This document shows positions 1 to 6,758 of a stretch of 12,929 nt of DNA, piece by piece; position 1 is the first letter of the stretch, and every line of letters begins with the position of its first letter. The notes beneath the pieces are model-generated. The model did not search any database. It saw only the letters and a list, made by a program, of their open reading frames with translations, and had not been told where the DNA came from. Both the position numbers and the translations under genes were made by a program. This DNA comes from RYN-428 sp035695715 (GTDB lineage: Bacteria; Planctomycetota; Phycisphaerae; Tepidisphaerales; Tepidisphaeraceae): assembly GCA_035695715.1 (NCBI GenBank), contig DASRRM010000252.1:1-12929 (forward strand). Reading direction: 5' to 3'.

Positions 1-189
1 AGGGTGGAGTGTTTGCGCGGTGCCACCGCCTTATCTGTTGGCGCCGCGTTGACGGCGCAAAATTGGCGCGGAGAGATGTTCAAGTTTGCGCGGTGATTGT
101 TCCGAACATTAAAACAGGCACGCGGCGCGATTCGCAAGTCGCGCCGGAATTGCCTTGCCGCTCCTGCGGACGGCAGTATTGACACCAAG
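1..189. other. Unassigned hairpin-rich stretch before a terminator
   Basis: No protein family was recognised in any frame. Frame 1 is open from the window edge to a TGA at 94-96, and frame 3 is open from base 3 to a TGA at 180-182; neither peptide resembles a known protein, and neither is ribosomal protein L34 (rpmH), the usual neighbour of rnpA. Several perfect small stems are visible: 41-46 with 53-58, and 124-130 with 139-145. A 12-base direct repeat (GTTTGCGCGGTG) occurs at 11-22 and 84-95. The stretch runs straight into an intrinsic terminator, so it is probably transcribed rightward, either as the 3' end of a gene beginning before the window or as a structured RNA. Confidence 0.3.
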
Positions 190-218
190 AAGACGGCTCA
201 TTTTGAGCCGTCTTTTTT
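190..218 (+). terminator. Strong rho-independent terminator
   Basis: A perfect 11-bp stem pairs 190-200 (AAGACGGCTCA) with 204-214 (TGAGCCGTCTT) around a 3-base loop, and the right arm runs into a T-tract (213-218, then G and more Ts). It ends whatever is transcribed from the left edge and separates that transcript from rnpA. Confidence 0.9.
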
Positions 219-257
219 GTTTGGTGCGCGCCACACTTTCACCGGCCTTGCCTTGTC

Positions 258-340
258 GTATCATGGGCGTCTCGCCCATGCTTCGCGGTACACCGATCGG
301 AATCGAGTGCCATTGCTCATGGGCGAGACGCCCATGATAC
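258..340. repeat. 83-bp palindromic intergenic element
   Basis: Two 23-base arms (258-280 and 318-340) are exact reverse complements around a 37-base loop. Each arm is itself a near-palindrome: GGGCG, two or three bases, then CGCCC. The element could therefore fold as one long hairpin or as two small ones. It lies between the terminator at 190-218 and the rnpA start at 372, so it makes up most of the rnpA leader. Arms of this type resemble dispersed REP-like intergenic elements seen in planctomycete-type genomes (recollection, not a search). No second copy lies in this window. Confidence 0.8.
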
Positions 341-371
341 GGGTGACGAATTGTCCCGCGATTTTGTCCAG

Positions 372-791
372 ATGACTGCCAGACCCCTCACTTATCCCCG
401 CACGCACCGCCTGTCGTCGCCTTTGCGATTCAAGGCGGTTTACGATGCGCGCGTGCGCGATACGCGCGGGCCGCTGGTGATCTATGCGCTGCCCAACCGC
501 CTGCAGCATTGCCGGCTTGGGCTGAGCGTCTCGCGGCGGGTGGGAACGGCACCGCGCCGAAACCGGATCAAACGCCTGCTGCGCGAGTCATTTCGCGCGA
601 TGCAGCATGACATGCCGGGCGCCTATGATCTGGTGATCGTCCTTCGCCCGCATGTGCCGATGACGCTGGCGGAGTATCAGGGCATTCTTCGCGCGGCCGT
701 GGCGAAGGTTCACAGCGCCTGGGAACGGCGCCCCCGCGATGAAAAGCCGCCTGCGCCCAAACCGGCCGACGATTCGGCGCCCAAGGCGTGA
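372..791 (+). CDS. rnpA: Ribonuclease P protein component
   Basis: This is the small basic protein subunit of RNase P, which helps the catalytic RNA trim the 5' leader from precursor tRNAs. The 139-residue product has the family layout: an opening strand with RLSSPLRFKAVY at about 13-24, LGLSVSRRVG at 49-58, and the signature RNR helix RRNRIKRLLRESFR at 62-75 that contacts RNA. A YDLVIVLRP strand follows at 85-93. The ATG at 372 is preferred to an in-frame TTG at 351. The C-terminal 20 or so residues form a proline-, lysine- and alanine-rich tail beyond the usual fold. yidD begins 6 bases after the stop, so the two are probably co-transcribed. The usual upstream rpmH is missing here. Confidence 0.95.
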   Translation: MTARPLTYPRTHRLSSPLRFKAVYDARVRDTRGPLVIYALPNRLQHCRLGLSVSRRVGTAPRRNRIKRLLRESFRAMQHDMPGAYDLVIVLRPHVPMTLAEYQGILRAAVAKVHSAWERRPRDEKPPAPKPADDSAPKA

Positions 792-797
792 CAAACC

Positions 798-1004
798 ATG
801 CGCTGGCTCTTCATCCATCTCGTGCTGCTCTACCGCGCCACGCTGGGCCAGTTCCTCGGCGGGCATTGCCGGTTTACGCCCACGTGCAGCCAGTATGCGA
901 TCGACGCCATCGAAAAATACGGCCCATGGCGCGGGGCATGGAAGGCGATCAAACGCATCGGAAGATGCCACCCCTTCGGCGGAAAGGGTTATGATCCGGC
1001 ATGA
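798..1004 (+). CDS. yidD: Membrane protein insertion efficiency factor YidD
   Basis: YidD is a small membrane-associated protein that assists YidC-dependent insertion of inner-membrane proteins. The 68-residue product shows the family hallmarks. An N-terminal amphipathic or hydrophobic stretch (about 1-20) precedes CRFTPTCSQYA at 24-34, which carries two of the three conserved cysteines. The RCHPFGGKGYDP motif at 56-67 holds the third. The length is normal. A purine-rich AAGG at 783-786 lies upstream of the ATG. rnpA-yidD is a classic pair and is usually followed by yidC, but here a convergent peptidase gene follows. Confidence 0.95.
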   Translation: MRWLFIHLVLLYRATLGQFLGGHCRFTPTCSQYAIDAIEKYGPWRGAWKAIKRIGRCHPFGGKGYDPA

Positions 1005-1028
1005 CTGCAGCGCCTCGGGAAAAATAAG

Positions 1029-1050
1029 CCCATGCTGCTTGCAGCATGGG
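1029..1050. terminator. Hairpin terminator between convergent genes
   Basis: A perfect 10-bp stem, CCCATGCTGC with GCAGCATGGG, has a TT at its centre. It lies 25 bases after the yidD stop and 18 bases beyond the stop of the converging peptidase gene. Read on the minus strand the stem is followed by CTTATTTTTC, so it best fits termination of the peptidase gene. On the plus strand there is no T-tract. Confidence 0.65.
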
Positions 1051-1067
1051 TAATCGCTCGTTCAACA

Positions 1068-2198
1068 TCACAGAAGGTCTTTGAATTTCTCGAACCGTTT
1101 CTCCAGCCGCTTCTTCAGCGCCCCATGCCCCGGCTCATATTCATGCCCGCGCCGCGCCAATTCCACAAATAGCTTCACCATGCTCTCCCAATCCCCGGTG
1201 TCGATAAACTCCGGCGCGATTTTCTTCTTTTGCTTGTCCATGTTGTGGTAGTTTCCCAAGGCGACGCAGATCGAGGCGGCGGTGAATCCGTAAATGTCGT
1301 AGACGGTTGCCTCGCAGGTGCCGCCGGGCATCAGGGCGCGCTGGAATTTGAAGTGCTTGTCCCTCTTGGCCAGATCGGTTGCGGTTTGGGTTAGAAAATA
1401 GCTGAGGGAGGAATTGAAAACGCTGGTGCGGTCGCCGACGCGAATGATCGCGCCGTTGCCTTGCGGCGCGAAAGTCTGGGCGGCGGAGCATTCGATCGCG
1501 ATCACCCGGTCGCTCTTGCGCAAAAGCGCGGGCCGCAGCGACGCGGCAATCGCCCCGATGAATCCTTCCTCTTCGCCGCGCGTCAGCAACACCGCCACAT
1601 CAGACTTCGGCGGCTTTTTCGTAAGCTGATCGAGCATCGCCAGGGCGGCGGCCGCGCCGGCAAGGTCGTCGCAGACGCGGCAGAGGAAGCGTTTCCCGGC
1701 GAAGCGACCCTCGCCCTGATCCCACATGCCGGGCGCGCCGCTTTCCACTGGATGAGCGACGCGAAGCGTGGCGCGGGTGGGCCGGCCGTCGGCATCGGTC
1801 CGATAACCGGTCACCGTCGCGCGCACGGCAACGTCCGAATTAAAAAATTTTATCCGCTCGCCGGGGAAGTATTTTGCCTCCACGCCCCCATAAAAATGGG
1901 CGGCAAGGGTATGGGCATCGAGCATCTGGTCGGCCACGAAGCCGGGATGATCCATGTGTGCGGTGAAGACCCATCGCGGCGATTTCTTATCGGACGCCGA
2001 CGGCTTTTTGCCGGCCAATTCGATCAGCAAATTCCCGAATTTATCTCGCGATAAGTGCAGCCGACGGCGTTTTTTTACAAACACCTCGACGTGACCGGCG
2101 ACGCGGTTTTCGGCGAACGGCGCGGTGGGAACCGAGCAGAGTTCCTGAAGGATTTTCCGCGCGGATGTCGAAGAGAAAGAGGCGGTTGGAGTTGCCAT
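1068..2198 (-). CDS. M42/M20-like zinc aminopeptidase
   Basis: This is a predicted cytoplasmic di-zinc peptidase of the M42/M20/M28 clan, likely trimming N-terminal residues from peptides. The 376-residue product has the ordered metal-site motifs: HMDHPGF at 81-87 (His81, with Asp83 as the assisting acid), CDDLAG at 176-181 (bridging Asp), GEEEGF at 208-213 (catalytic Glu and a metal-binding Glu), IEC at 235-237 (Glu236, where M42 enzymes often have Asp), and GNYHNMD at 315-321 (His318). Residues of about 90-165 match the position of the M42 lid domain. The C-terminus is a lysine-rich helix. The ATG at 2198 lacks a clear Shine-Dalgarno sequence. Substrate preference cannot be read from the sequence. 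It is transcribed alone, toward yidD. Confidence 0.85.
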   Translation of the reverse strand: MATPTASFSSTSARKILQELCSVPTAPFAENRVAGHVEVFVKKRRRLHLSRDKFGNLLIELAGKKPSASDKKSPRWVFTAHMDHPGFVADQMLDAHTLAAHFYGGVEAKYFPGERIKFFNSDVAVRATVTGYRTDADGRPTRATLRVAHPVESGAPGMWDQGEGRFAGKRFLCRVCDDLAGAAAALAMLDQLTKKPPKSDVAVLLTRGEEEGFIGAIAASLRPALLRKSDRVIAIECSAAQTFAPQGNGAIIRVGDRTSVFNSSLSYFLTQTATDLAKRDKHFKFQRALMPGGTCEATVYDIYGFTAASICVALGNYHNMDKQKKKIAPEFIDTGDWESMVKLFVELARRGHEYEPGHGALKKRLEKRFEKFKDLL

Positions 2199-2250
2199 GG
2201 CGGATATTTAACCGCCCGCCGCCAGGCTCGCAAAGTGGAGTACGTCAACC

Positions 2251-2865
2251 ATGTCCCGTCCAACGCACTTTTCCCTCGCGGCTGTCTTGTCGGTGGTTTT
2301 TTTCTCGGCCGCGATTTCGCGAGGCGGGCTGGCGCCCCTGGATGCTTCGGTGAACGTCAACCAGACCGCCGGGAGCGCCACCTTCACCATTGATTTCTCC
2401 CACCCGCCCGATTTTTACACCGTCGACGCCGGCAATCGTCCCGCCGACGCATTCTCCATCCAAATCGCCGCCAATCCCACCGGCTCCAATCCGCTGGCAT
2501 TTAATAATCTGACGACCATCGTCAGCGGCACTGAAATTCGCTTCAACAACAACATCCCGGTTCGCAACGCCTTCCCCGCGAGCAATGATAAAGCGGCCGG
2601 CGGCTGGGGCAGCGTTCGCGGCAGCGTTCCGTTCACCGTCACCGGCGACACCCTCACCTTCACCGCCCCGCTGCAACTCCTCAACGCCTCCAGCGGAAAA
2701 TTCGCCTATCAGGCGTTCACCACCCATTATGGCGCCGAAACAGCATCGAAAAGTTCCAGCACCGCCGTGCCGCTTCCCCCGGCTTTTGTCCCGGCGATGG
2801 TGATGCTGCTGATCGGAATGCTGCTAAGCCTATGCCGGCCGATGATCCAGGCCCGGCGCGGATGA
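2251..2865 (+). CDS. Secreted protein with PEP-CTERM-like sorting tail
   Basis: This 204-residue protein is predicted to be exported. It has an N-terminal signal peptide (basic start, hydrophobic 8-22) and a polar, Asn/Thr/Ser-rich beta-type middle (about 30-170). The C-terminus has the tripartite layout of a PEP-CTERM sorting signal: VPLPP at 173-177, a hydrophobic segment at about 178-195, and a basic tail ending in RPMIQARRG. VPLP is a known variant of the VPEP motif that exosortase systems process in exopolysaccharide-making Gram-negative bacteria. The tail has a CR pair after the membrane segment, and the overall match is looser than canonical. The middle domain was not recognised. A TGGAG at 2236-2240 precedes the ATG. 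No exosortase gene lies in the window. Confidence 0.7.
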   Translation: MSRPTHFSLAAVLSVVFFSAAISRGGLAPLDASVNVNQTAGSATFTIDFSHPPDFYTVDAGNRPADAFSIQIAANPTGSNPLAFNNLTTIVSGTEIRFNNNIPVRNAFPASNDKAAGGWGSVRGSVPFTVTGDTLTFTAPLQLLNASSGKFAYQAFTTHYGAETASKSSSTAVPLPPAFVPAMVMLLIGMLLSLCRPMIQARRG

Positions 2866-2910
2866 GCGCAAAGCCGCAGAGGCTTGGCTCACGCATCCCC
2901 GCAATCCAAT

Positions 2911-2980
2911 GTAGGGCGGGCACTGCCCGCCACGACGTCCCTTCGCGAACTACGCATTCGGCGGGCAATGCCCGCCCTAC
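2911..2980. repeat. 70-bp inverted-repeat element, copy 1
   Basis: Two 21-base arms (2911-2931 and 2960-2980) are reverse complements with one mismatch, separated by 28 bases. Each arm is itself palindromic (GGCGGGCA/TGCCCGCC core). It lies between two convergent genes, where a transcript would fold it into a stable stem. A second copy with the same 21+28+21 layout lies at 4839-4908. Confidence 0.85.
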
Positions 2981-3028
2981 TGAATTCTTCTCACCGCGAG
3001 AAGATTGGACACCCGTCATCGAAATGCG

Positions 3029-4720
3029 TCACGCTTGCACCGCCAGCGCCCGTAGCACAACGGCGGCTGATAAAACATCCGGCCCGCCCCGCCGCGGCTC
3101 GAGGCGGCCATGCAGCGCCAGCTTCGCATCGCGAATGAATGCCTCACGCCGCCTGTTGGCGCGGACGACCGGCTTGCCGGTTGCGTCAATCGGATGCATG
3201 TGCGGCATCGGCCAGGCGTGAACCAGCGCGGTGGCGGATGTGACAATGTCGACCAATTCCGAGCGGCTTTTCACTGGGCCGTTGGCGAATCGGGCGAACT
3301 CCTCCAGCGCATTCCATCCTTCGCCGAACAGCTTCAGCGGAAACTTTTCGCCAAGCAGTGCGCGAGCCAAACCCTGTTGCCAGGCATGCAAAATCACGCC
3401 ATCGAGAAAGGCGGCGCGGTCGAATCCCTCGTCGGAAACATGGGCGCGCTGCATTCTGGCGCTCAGGTATTCGTCGGCCGAACCGTCCATGGCGAAAGGA
3501 TCGTCAACGAGCTCGCGCTCGATCGATTCCCACAGCAGCCGATGGCTCGAATATTCGATCACGTGCGGCGGCGCTTCCAGCGGCTGGGTGTTGAATATCA
3601 GCGCCAGGTGGGGTGCCGGCGGAATCTCGTAGACGCCCGCCGCCGCGCCAGCGGCATGCGCGTTGTACGAGCCGGGCGGCCATCCCGCCAGTAAAATGCG
3701 ATTCGCATCCCACCCCTTTTCCATCGCCGGGATTTTCCATTCCCGGTCGGCCAAGAGCAGCGTGTCGCGCGGGCCGGCTTTGTGCGCCGAAGGAATTCGC
3801 GGCGTGGTCAGCCACGTCGCCCAGGGCATTGCTTCGGGCAACAAATCGGGCAGATCGCCCCGGCCGATGTTCGGCGTCACAATCGCATCGCACGCCGTCG
3901 CGGCTGATGTAAGCGCCAGCGACGATGCGCTGGCCGGGTCATCGGGGTTAAAGCGGGAAATTTCGATATTCTGCGTGCATGACGCCATCGCCTCTGCCAG
4001 GGCAGTTCCGGCATCATCCCAAAGCCGAAACAATTGCGGGGCAACGACACAAACGCGGCGCAGGCCGGTTGATTTCCAGTTTGCCGTCAGCTCAGCCGCG
4101 CGCTGTCCGCGACGAGTGGAATGATCAGCGAAAATCTTCTGGGCCGGGGCAATCATCTCATCGGCCAGAGTGGAATCCGCCAGAATCGGGCGGATAAACT
4201 GCGTCGGCGTGGAAAGCCCCGGCATTTGTTCCAGCAACTCATCGAGTTGGCTTTCCCACCCCTGCCCGGCGGCAAAATAAAGCCGATGAGCGTCGATCTC
4301 CGCCGCGAATTGCTCGCACGCCAGCAGCATGGCCAGCGTTTTCTCGCTGGGCGTCAGCAGGAGCAGCGCCTGTCCCGGCTTGGCGCGATCGAGGGTCACG
4401 CGAATCTGTGCCGCATGAACCGGATAGAGAAAGCAAAGGACCGCCCCGTCCAGATTTGCCTTCTTCAGCATGAATTGTGCCGCACGTTTGGGAAGCGAAC
4501 AGCCGGCCCACCATTTTCCTTGCGCGTCCAGGGCTGTCAGCGCGCCATCGCGCCCAAAGACCCATTCCATGTCCGGCGGCAATGTGGTGACCAGTTCGGC
4601 CACGGCCGGCTGGGTATTGCGCAGCGTCCTGAGATTGGCCGAGAAGTTCATCGCCGCGGCGCGAATGGCGGCGGTTTCGGTCCTGTCTGCGGGAAGGGCA
4701 GTGTCGAGCGAATGAATCAT
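3029..4720 (-). CDS. Uncharacterised 563-aa protein, possibly glycosyltransferase-like
   Basis: No family can be named with confidence. From Met at 4720 the product is 563 residues, soluble, with no signal peptide or membrane segment seen. The early part (about 35-150) alternates strands and helices, with a stretch running PVHAAQIRVTL...GQALLLLTPSEKTLAMLL, which recalls the N-terminal region of motility-accessory-factor (DUF115-like) proteins. The later part (about 220-530) has a Rossmann-like VCVVAPQLFRLWDD segment and a KLFGEGWNAL motif near 488-497, then TSATALVHAWPMPHMHP, loosely like CgeB-type sugar transferases. These resemblances are weak. The frame is open further upstream to 4837, but that extension runs through repeat-derived sequence, and GGAAAG precedes the Met at 4720. 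It lies alone, bracketed by two copies of a 70-bp element. Confidence 0.75.
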   Translation of the reverse strand: MIHSLDTALPADRTETAAIRAAAMNFSANLRTLRNTQPAVAELVTTLPPDMEWVFGRDGALTALDAQGKWWAGCSLPKRAAQFMLKKANLDGAVLCFLYPVHAAQIRVTLDRAKPGQALLLLTPSEKTLAMLLACEQFAAEIDAHRLYFAAGQGWESQLDELLEQMPGLSTPTQFIRPILADSTLADEMIAPAQKIFADHSTRRGQRAAELTANWKSTGLRRVCVVAPQLFRLWDDAGTALAEAMASCTQNIEISRFNPDDPASASSLALTSAATACDAIVTPNIGRGDLPDLLPEAMPWATWLTTPRIPSAHKAGPRDTLLLADREWKIPAMEKGWDANRILLAGWPPGSYNAHAAGAAAGVYEIPPAPHLALIFNTQPLEAPPHVIEYSSHRLLWESIERELVDDPFAMDGSADEYLSARMQRAHVSDEGFDRAAFLDGVILHAWQQGLARALLGEKFPLKLFGEGWNALEEFARFANGPVKSRSELVDIVTSATALVHAWPMPHMHPIDATGKPVVRANRRREAFIRDAKLALHGRLEPRRGGPDVLSAAVVLRALAVQA

Positions 4721-4749
4721 GCGCGCAGGCTTTCCGGGCCGGGCCAAGC

Positions 4750-4777
4750 CGGCCGCTTCGACAGGCTCACAACAGCC
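4750..4777. repeat. Possible fragment of a dispersed intergenic repeat
   Basis: The core CTTCGACAGGCTCAC with flanking GC-rich bases looks like a widespread intergenic repeat motif that I recall from environmental bacterial genomes. There is only one partial copy here, so repeat status is inferred from memory rather than shown. It matters because the open frame upstream of the 563-residue gene runs through it, arguing against the longer start. Confidence 0.3.
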
Positions 4778-4838
4778 GTTTGATCTGTTATCGGACTTTG
4801 CCCGGTGGATGGCGTAGAAATTTTCGGTTGCGTCCAAT

Positions 4839-4908
4839 GTGGGGCGGGCAATGCCCGCCGGTTATGTCGCTTACCGAACGACGTGACGGCGGGCAATGCC
4901 CGCCCTAC
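4839..4908. repeat. 70-bp inverted-repeat element, copy 2
   Basis: This copy has the same architecture as 2911-2980: 21-base arms (4839-4859 and 4888-4908, two mismatches) around exactly 28 bases. The loop matches the reverse complement of copy 1's loop around ACGTC, so the copies are inverted relative to each other. Both are preceded by TCCAAT on the left (2905-2910 and 4833-4838). It sits between the divergent 563-residue gene and dapF, where it may form part of a leader. Confidence 0.85.
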
Positions 4909-4962
4909 ATCATTCAACCACCGCGATTTTATTCGTAGCGTTTGCCCTGCTATTGTTACACC

Positions 4963-5859
4963 ATGCGCTTCACGAAAATGCACGGCATCGGGAACGACTA
5001 CGTCTACGTCAACGGCTTCACCGAAGCTGTCGCCAACCCGGCCGAGATCGCGAAAAAAGTTTCCGACCGCCATTTCGGCATCGGCAGCGATGGCTTGATC
5101 CTCATCCTTCCCAGCGAGAAAGCCGATGTGCGCATGCGCATGTTCAACGCCGACGGATCGGAAGCGGAGATGTGCGGGAATGGCGTGCGCTGCGTCGCCA
5201 AATATGCCTTCGACCACGGCCTGACGCGGAATAATCCCATGACGGTTGAAACCGGCCGCGGCGTGCTGTCGCTGGCGCTGGAAGTGGGCGCGGATACCAA
5301 AGTGCTGCAGGTGACGGTGAACATGGGCGAGCCGATTTTGGAACTGGCGAAAATCCCGGTGGATTTCCCACGGTCAATCGGCTCGGAACAAGTGATTGAC
5401 TTTCCAATGGGCAAATACATTCCCCTCGACGAGCGAGCGCGCGATCACATCCTCGATATCGCGGGGAGCGACCGGAAGATGACCTGCGTTTCGGTGGGCA
5501 ATCCGCATTTGGTGAGCTATTGCACCCGGCTTTCAGACCTTGACCTCGAACGCATCGGCCCATTTCTCGAGCGACAGCCGATCTTCCCCAGGCGGATCAA
5601 CGTCCATTTCGTGCAGGCTCATTCGCGCAGTGAGGTCACCATGCGCACCTGGGAGCGCGGCAGCGGCATCACCCTGGCCTGCGGCACCGGCGCATGCGCC
5701 GTCTGCGTGGCCGGCGTCCTCACGGGCCGCACCGACCGCAAAATCCTCGCTCACCTCCCCGGCGGCGATTTACAACTCGAATGGCGGGAGGCCGACAACA
5801 ACGTCTACATGACCGGCCCGGCCACGCAAGTGTTCAGCGGAGATTGGGAAGAAACATGA
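4963..5859 (+). CDS. dapF: Diaminopimelate epimerase
   Basis: DapF converts LL- to meso-diaminopimelate in the lysine and peptidoglycan pathway, using two cysteines as acid and base without cofactor. The 298-residue product opens with the family signature MRFTKMHGIGNDYVYVN. The first catalytic cysteine is in MCGNGVRC (Cys71) and the second in LACGTGACA (Cys240). GNPH at 179-182 and WERGSGIT at 230-237 complete the substrate site. It is somewhat longer than the usual 275 or so residues, with extra sequence around 130-170. The ATG at 4963 is chosen because the signature begins there; an ATG 7 codons earlier would add an unrelated heptapeptide. No Shine-Dalgarno is visible. The neighbours are not lysine genes. 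Confidence 0.97.
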   Translation: MRFTKMHGIGNDYVYVNGFTEAVANPAEIAKKVSDRHFGIGSDGLILILPSEKADVRMRMFNADGSEAEMCGNGVRCVAKYAFDHGLTRNNPMTVETGRGVLSLALEVGADTKVLQVTVNMGEPILELAKIPVDFPRSIGSEQVIDFPMGKYIPLDERARDHILDIAGSDRKMTCVSVGNPHLVSYCTRLSDLDLERIGPFLERQPIFPRRINVHFVQAHSRSEVTMRTWERGSGITLACGTGACAVCVAGVLTGRTDRKILAHLPGGDLQLEWREADNNVYMTGPATQVFSGDWEET

Positions 5860-5919
5860 TGGGCCGGTCAGAGGCCGCTTTATGTTGATGGCGCATCGGC
5901 GCGACGGCATTGCCCGATG

Positions 5920-6489
5920 TTAATCCGCATGCTTGCTTCGCAGCCGGGAGCTTAATCGCAGCATCAGTTGGATGCGCTCGAATTCGTCCATCCAATCGCT
6001 CAGCGTGGCGGCCAATTCGTTTTGGTCCGGCGGGATGACTCCGAGCGGGCAGGACGGGCCGAGCTGTTTTTTCGCCAGGGCGCGATAGCGGTTGATAGTG
6101 CGATCCCCAAACACGCCGCACGGCTCGAAATCCTCAGCCATGAAAATGGTGACCGGCACCCGATCGCCGGCGTTGATGCGAAGTTGCTCGATCAAATCGC
6201 GATTCTGATCGCGGTCGACGAGGCGCAGATCGATTTTCCCAGGATTGGCCTCGGCAATGCGCTGCTGCAGCGGGCATTGCTGAACGCAATCGCCGCACCA
6301 GATGCCGCTGACAATCAGCACCTTCATCTCGCGGACAAATCCGCCGGCGAGTTGCTTCTGCGCATCGGTGAGTGCGGCCAGGTCATATACCTGCCTCCAA
6401 CGGCGCTGCTGTTCTTCTGTGCCGGTGAGGATGTATTTGTGGTAGGGAAGGCCGGCGGAGAATTTCTCAGAGAGGTAGGTGGAGTTCAT
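5920..6489 (-). CDS. Thioredoxin-fold protein with WCGDC active site
   Basis: This is a predicted cytoplasmic thiol-disulfide protein of the thioredoxin superfamily. The 189-residue product carries WCGDC at 64-68 after the strand VLIVSG, and a cis-proline loop RVPVTIF at 110-116, which are the two defining parts of the fold. It has an extra N-terminal helical region (1-50) and a C-terminal helix with no signal peptide. Additional cysteines at about 72, 124 and 147 suggest further redox or metal roles, but this is inference. The start is ambiguous: ATG at 6489, or an in-frame TTG at 6495, which is 6 bases after AAGGG. It is the last gene of a tight minus-strand cluster and converges with dapF. 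Confidence 0.85.
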   Translation of the reverse strand: MNSTYLSEKFSAGLPYHKYILTGTEEQQRRWRQVYDLAALTDAQKQLAGGFVREMKVLIVSGIWCGDCVQQCPLQQRIAEANPGKIDLRLVDRDQNRDLIEQLRINAGDRVPVTIFMAEDFEPCGVFGDRTINRYRALAKKQLGPSCPLGVIPPDQNELAATLSDWMDEFERIQLMLRLSSRLRSKHAD

Positions 6490-6512
6490 GGACAATCATA
6501 GCCCTTGGCTCG

Positions 6513-6740
6513 TCATTGCGAACGCGTCTTGGGGAATTGCCGCCATTGTTTCTGCATTTTGACCCGTGATTGGGCGATCGTTTTGAGTGCATCGCGGGCC
6601 ATGAAAAATGCCTCGGATATTGTTTCGCCTTCGGTAACCAACGCCGGTTCCATTGGCGACGTCACGACGTAGCCGCCCTCCTTCGCTCCTTCCAAGTAAT
6701 CAACCAACTTCCCATCGCACACCGTGTATCGCTTGGCCAC
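6513..6740 (-). CDS. Orphan HicB-like protein
   Basis: This small protein resembles the N-terminal partial RNase H-like domain of HicB antitoxins. The stretch EGGYVVTSPMEPALVTEG matches the typical 'GGYVV..P.LPG.VT.G.T..EA' pattern and is followed by an ISEAFFMARDALKTI helix. HicB normally neutralises the mRNA-cleaving toxin HicA, but no HicA-like frame lies next to it and no C-terminal DNA-binding domain follows. It may be an unpaired regulator or a relic. The start chosen is the GTG at 6740, 5 bases after a perfect GGAGG (complement of 6746-6750). An ATG at 6752 would place that GGAGG inside the gene. It is 18 bases from the gene before it and 23 from the gene after it. Confidence 0.7.
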   Translation of the reverse strand: MAKRYTVCDGKLVDYLEGAKEGGYVVTSPMEPALVTEGETISEAFFMARDALKTIAQSRVKMQKQWRQFPKTRSQ

Positions 6741-6750
6741 TGATGCCTCC
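6741..6750 (-). promoter_or_regulatory. Shine-Dalgarno deciding the hicB-like start
   Basis: Read on the minus strand, GGAGG (6746-6750) is followed by 5 bases and GTG (6740-6738). This is the strongest ribosome-binding site in the local cluster. It points to the GTG rather than the ATG at 6752, which would otherwise give a protein 4 residues longer. Confidence 0.6.
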
Positions 6751-6758
6751 ATTCCCGA

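Noticed and set aside
1461..2054. A 197-codon plus-strand open frame
   Set aside because: It lies wholly antisense to the metallo-peptidase, whose metal-site motifs are clear; the product has no recognisable features.
4121..4783. A 220-codon plus-strand open frame
   Set aside because: Antisense shadow of the 563-residue gene and its upstream repeat-derived sequence; arginine-rich low-information product typical of GC-rich shadows.
4721..4837. N-terminal extension of the 563-residue protein by 39 residues
   Set aside because: The extension translates a GC-rich, repeat-like sequence, and a better start with GGAAAG upstream exists at 4720.
5894..5919. Terminator between dapF and the thioredoxin-like gene
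   Set aside because: Only a 6-bp stem (CATCGG/CCGATG) with a 14-base loop and no T-tract on either strand; too weak to call.
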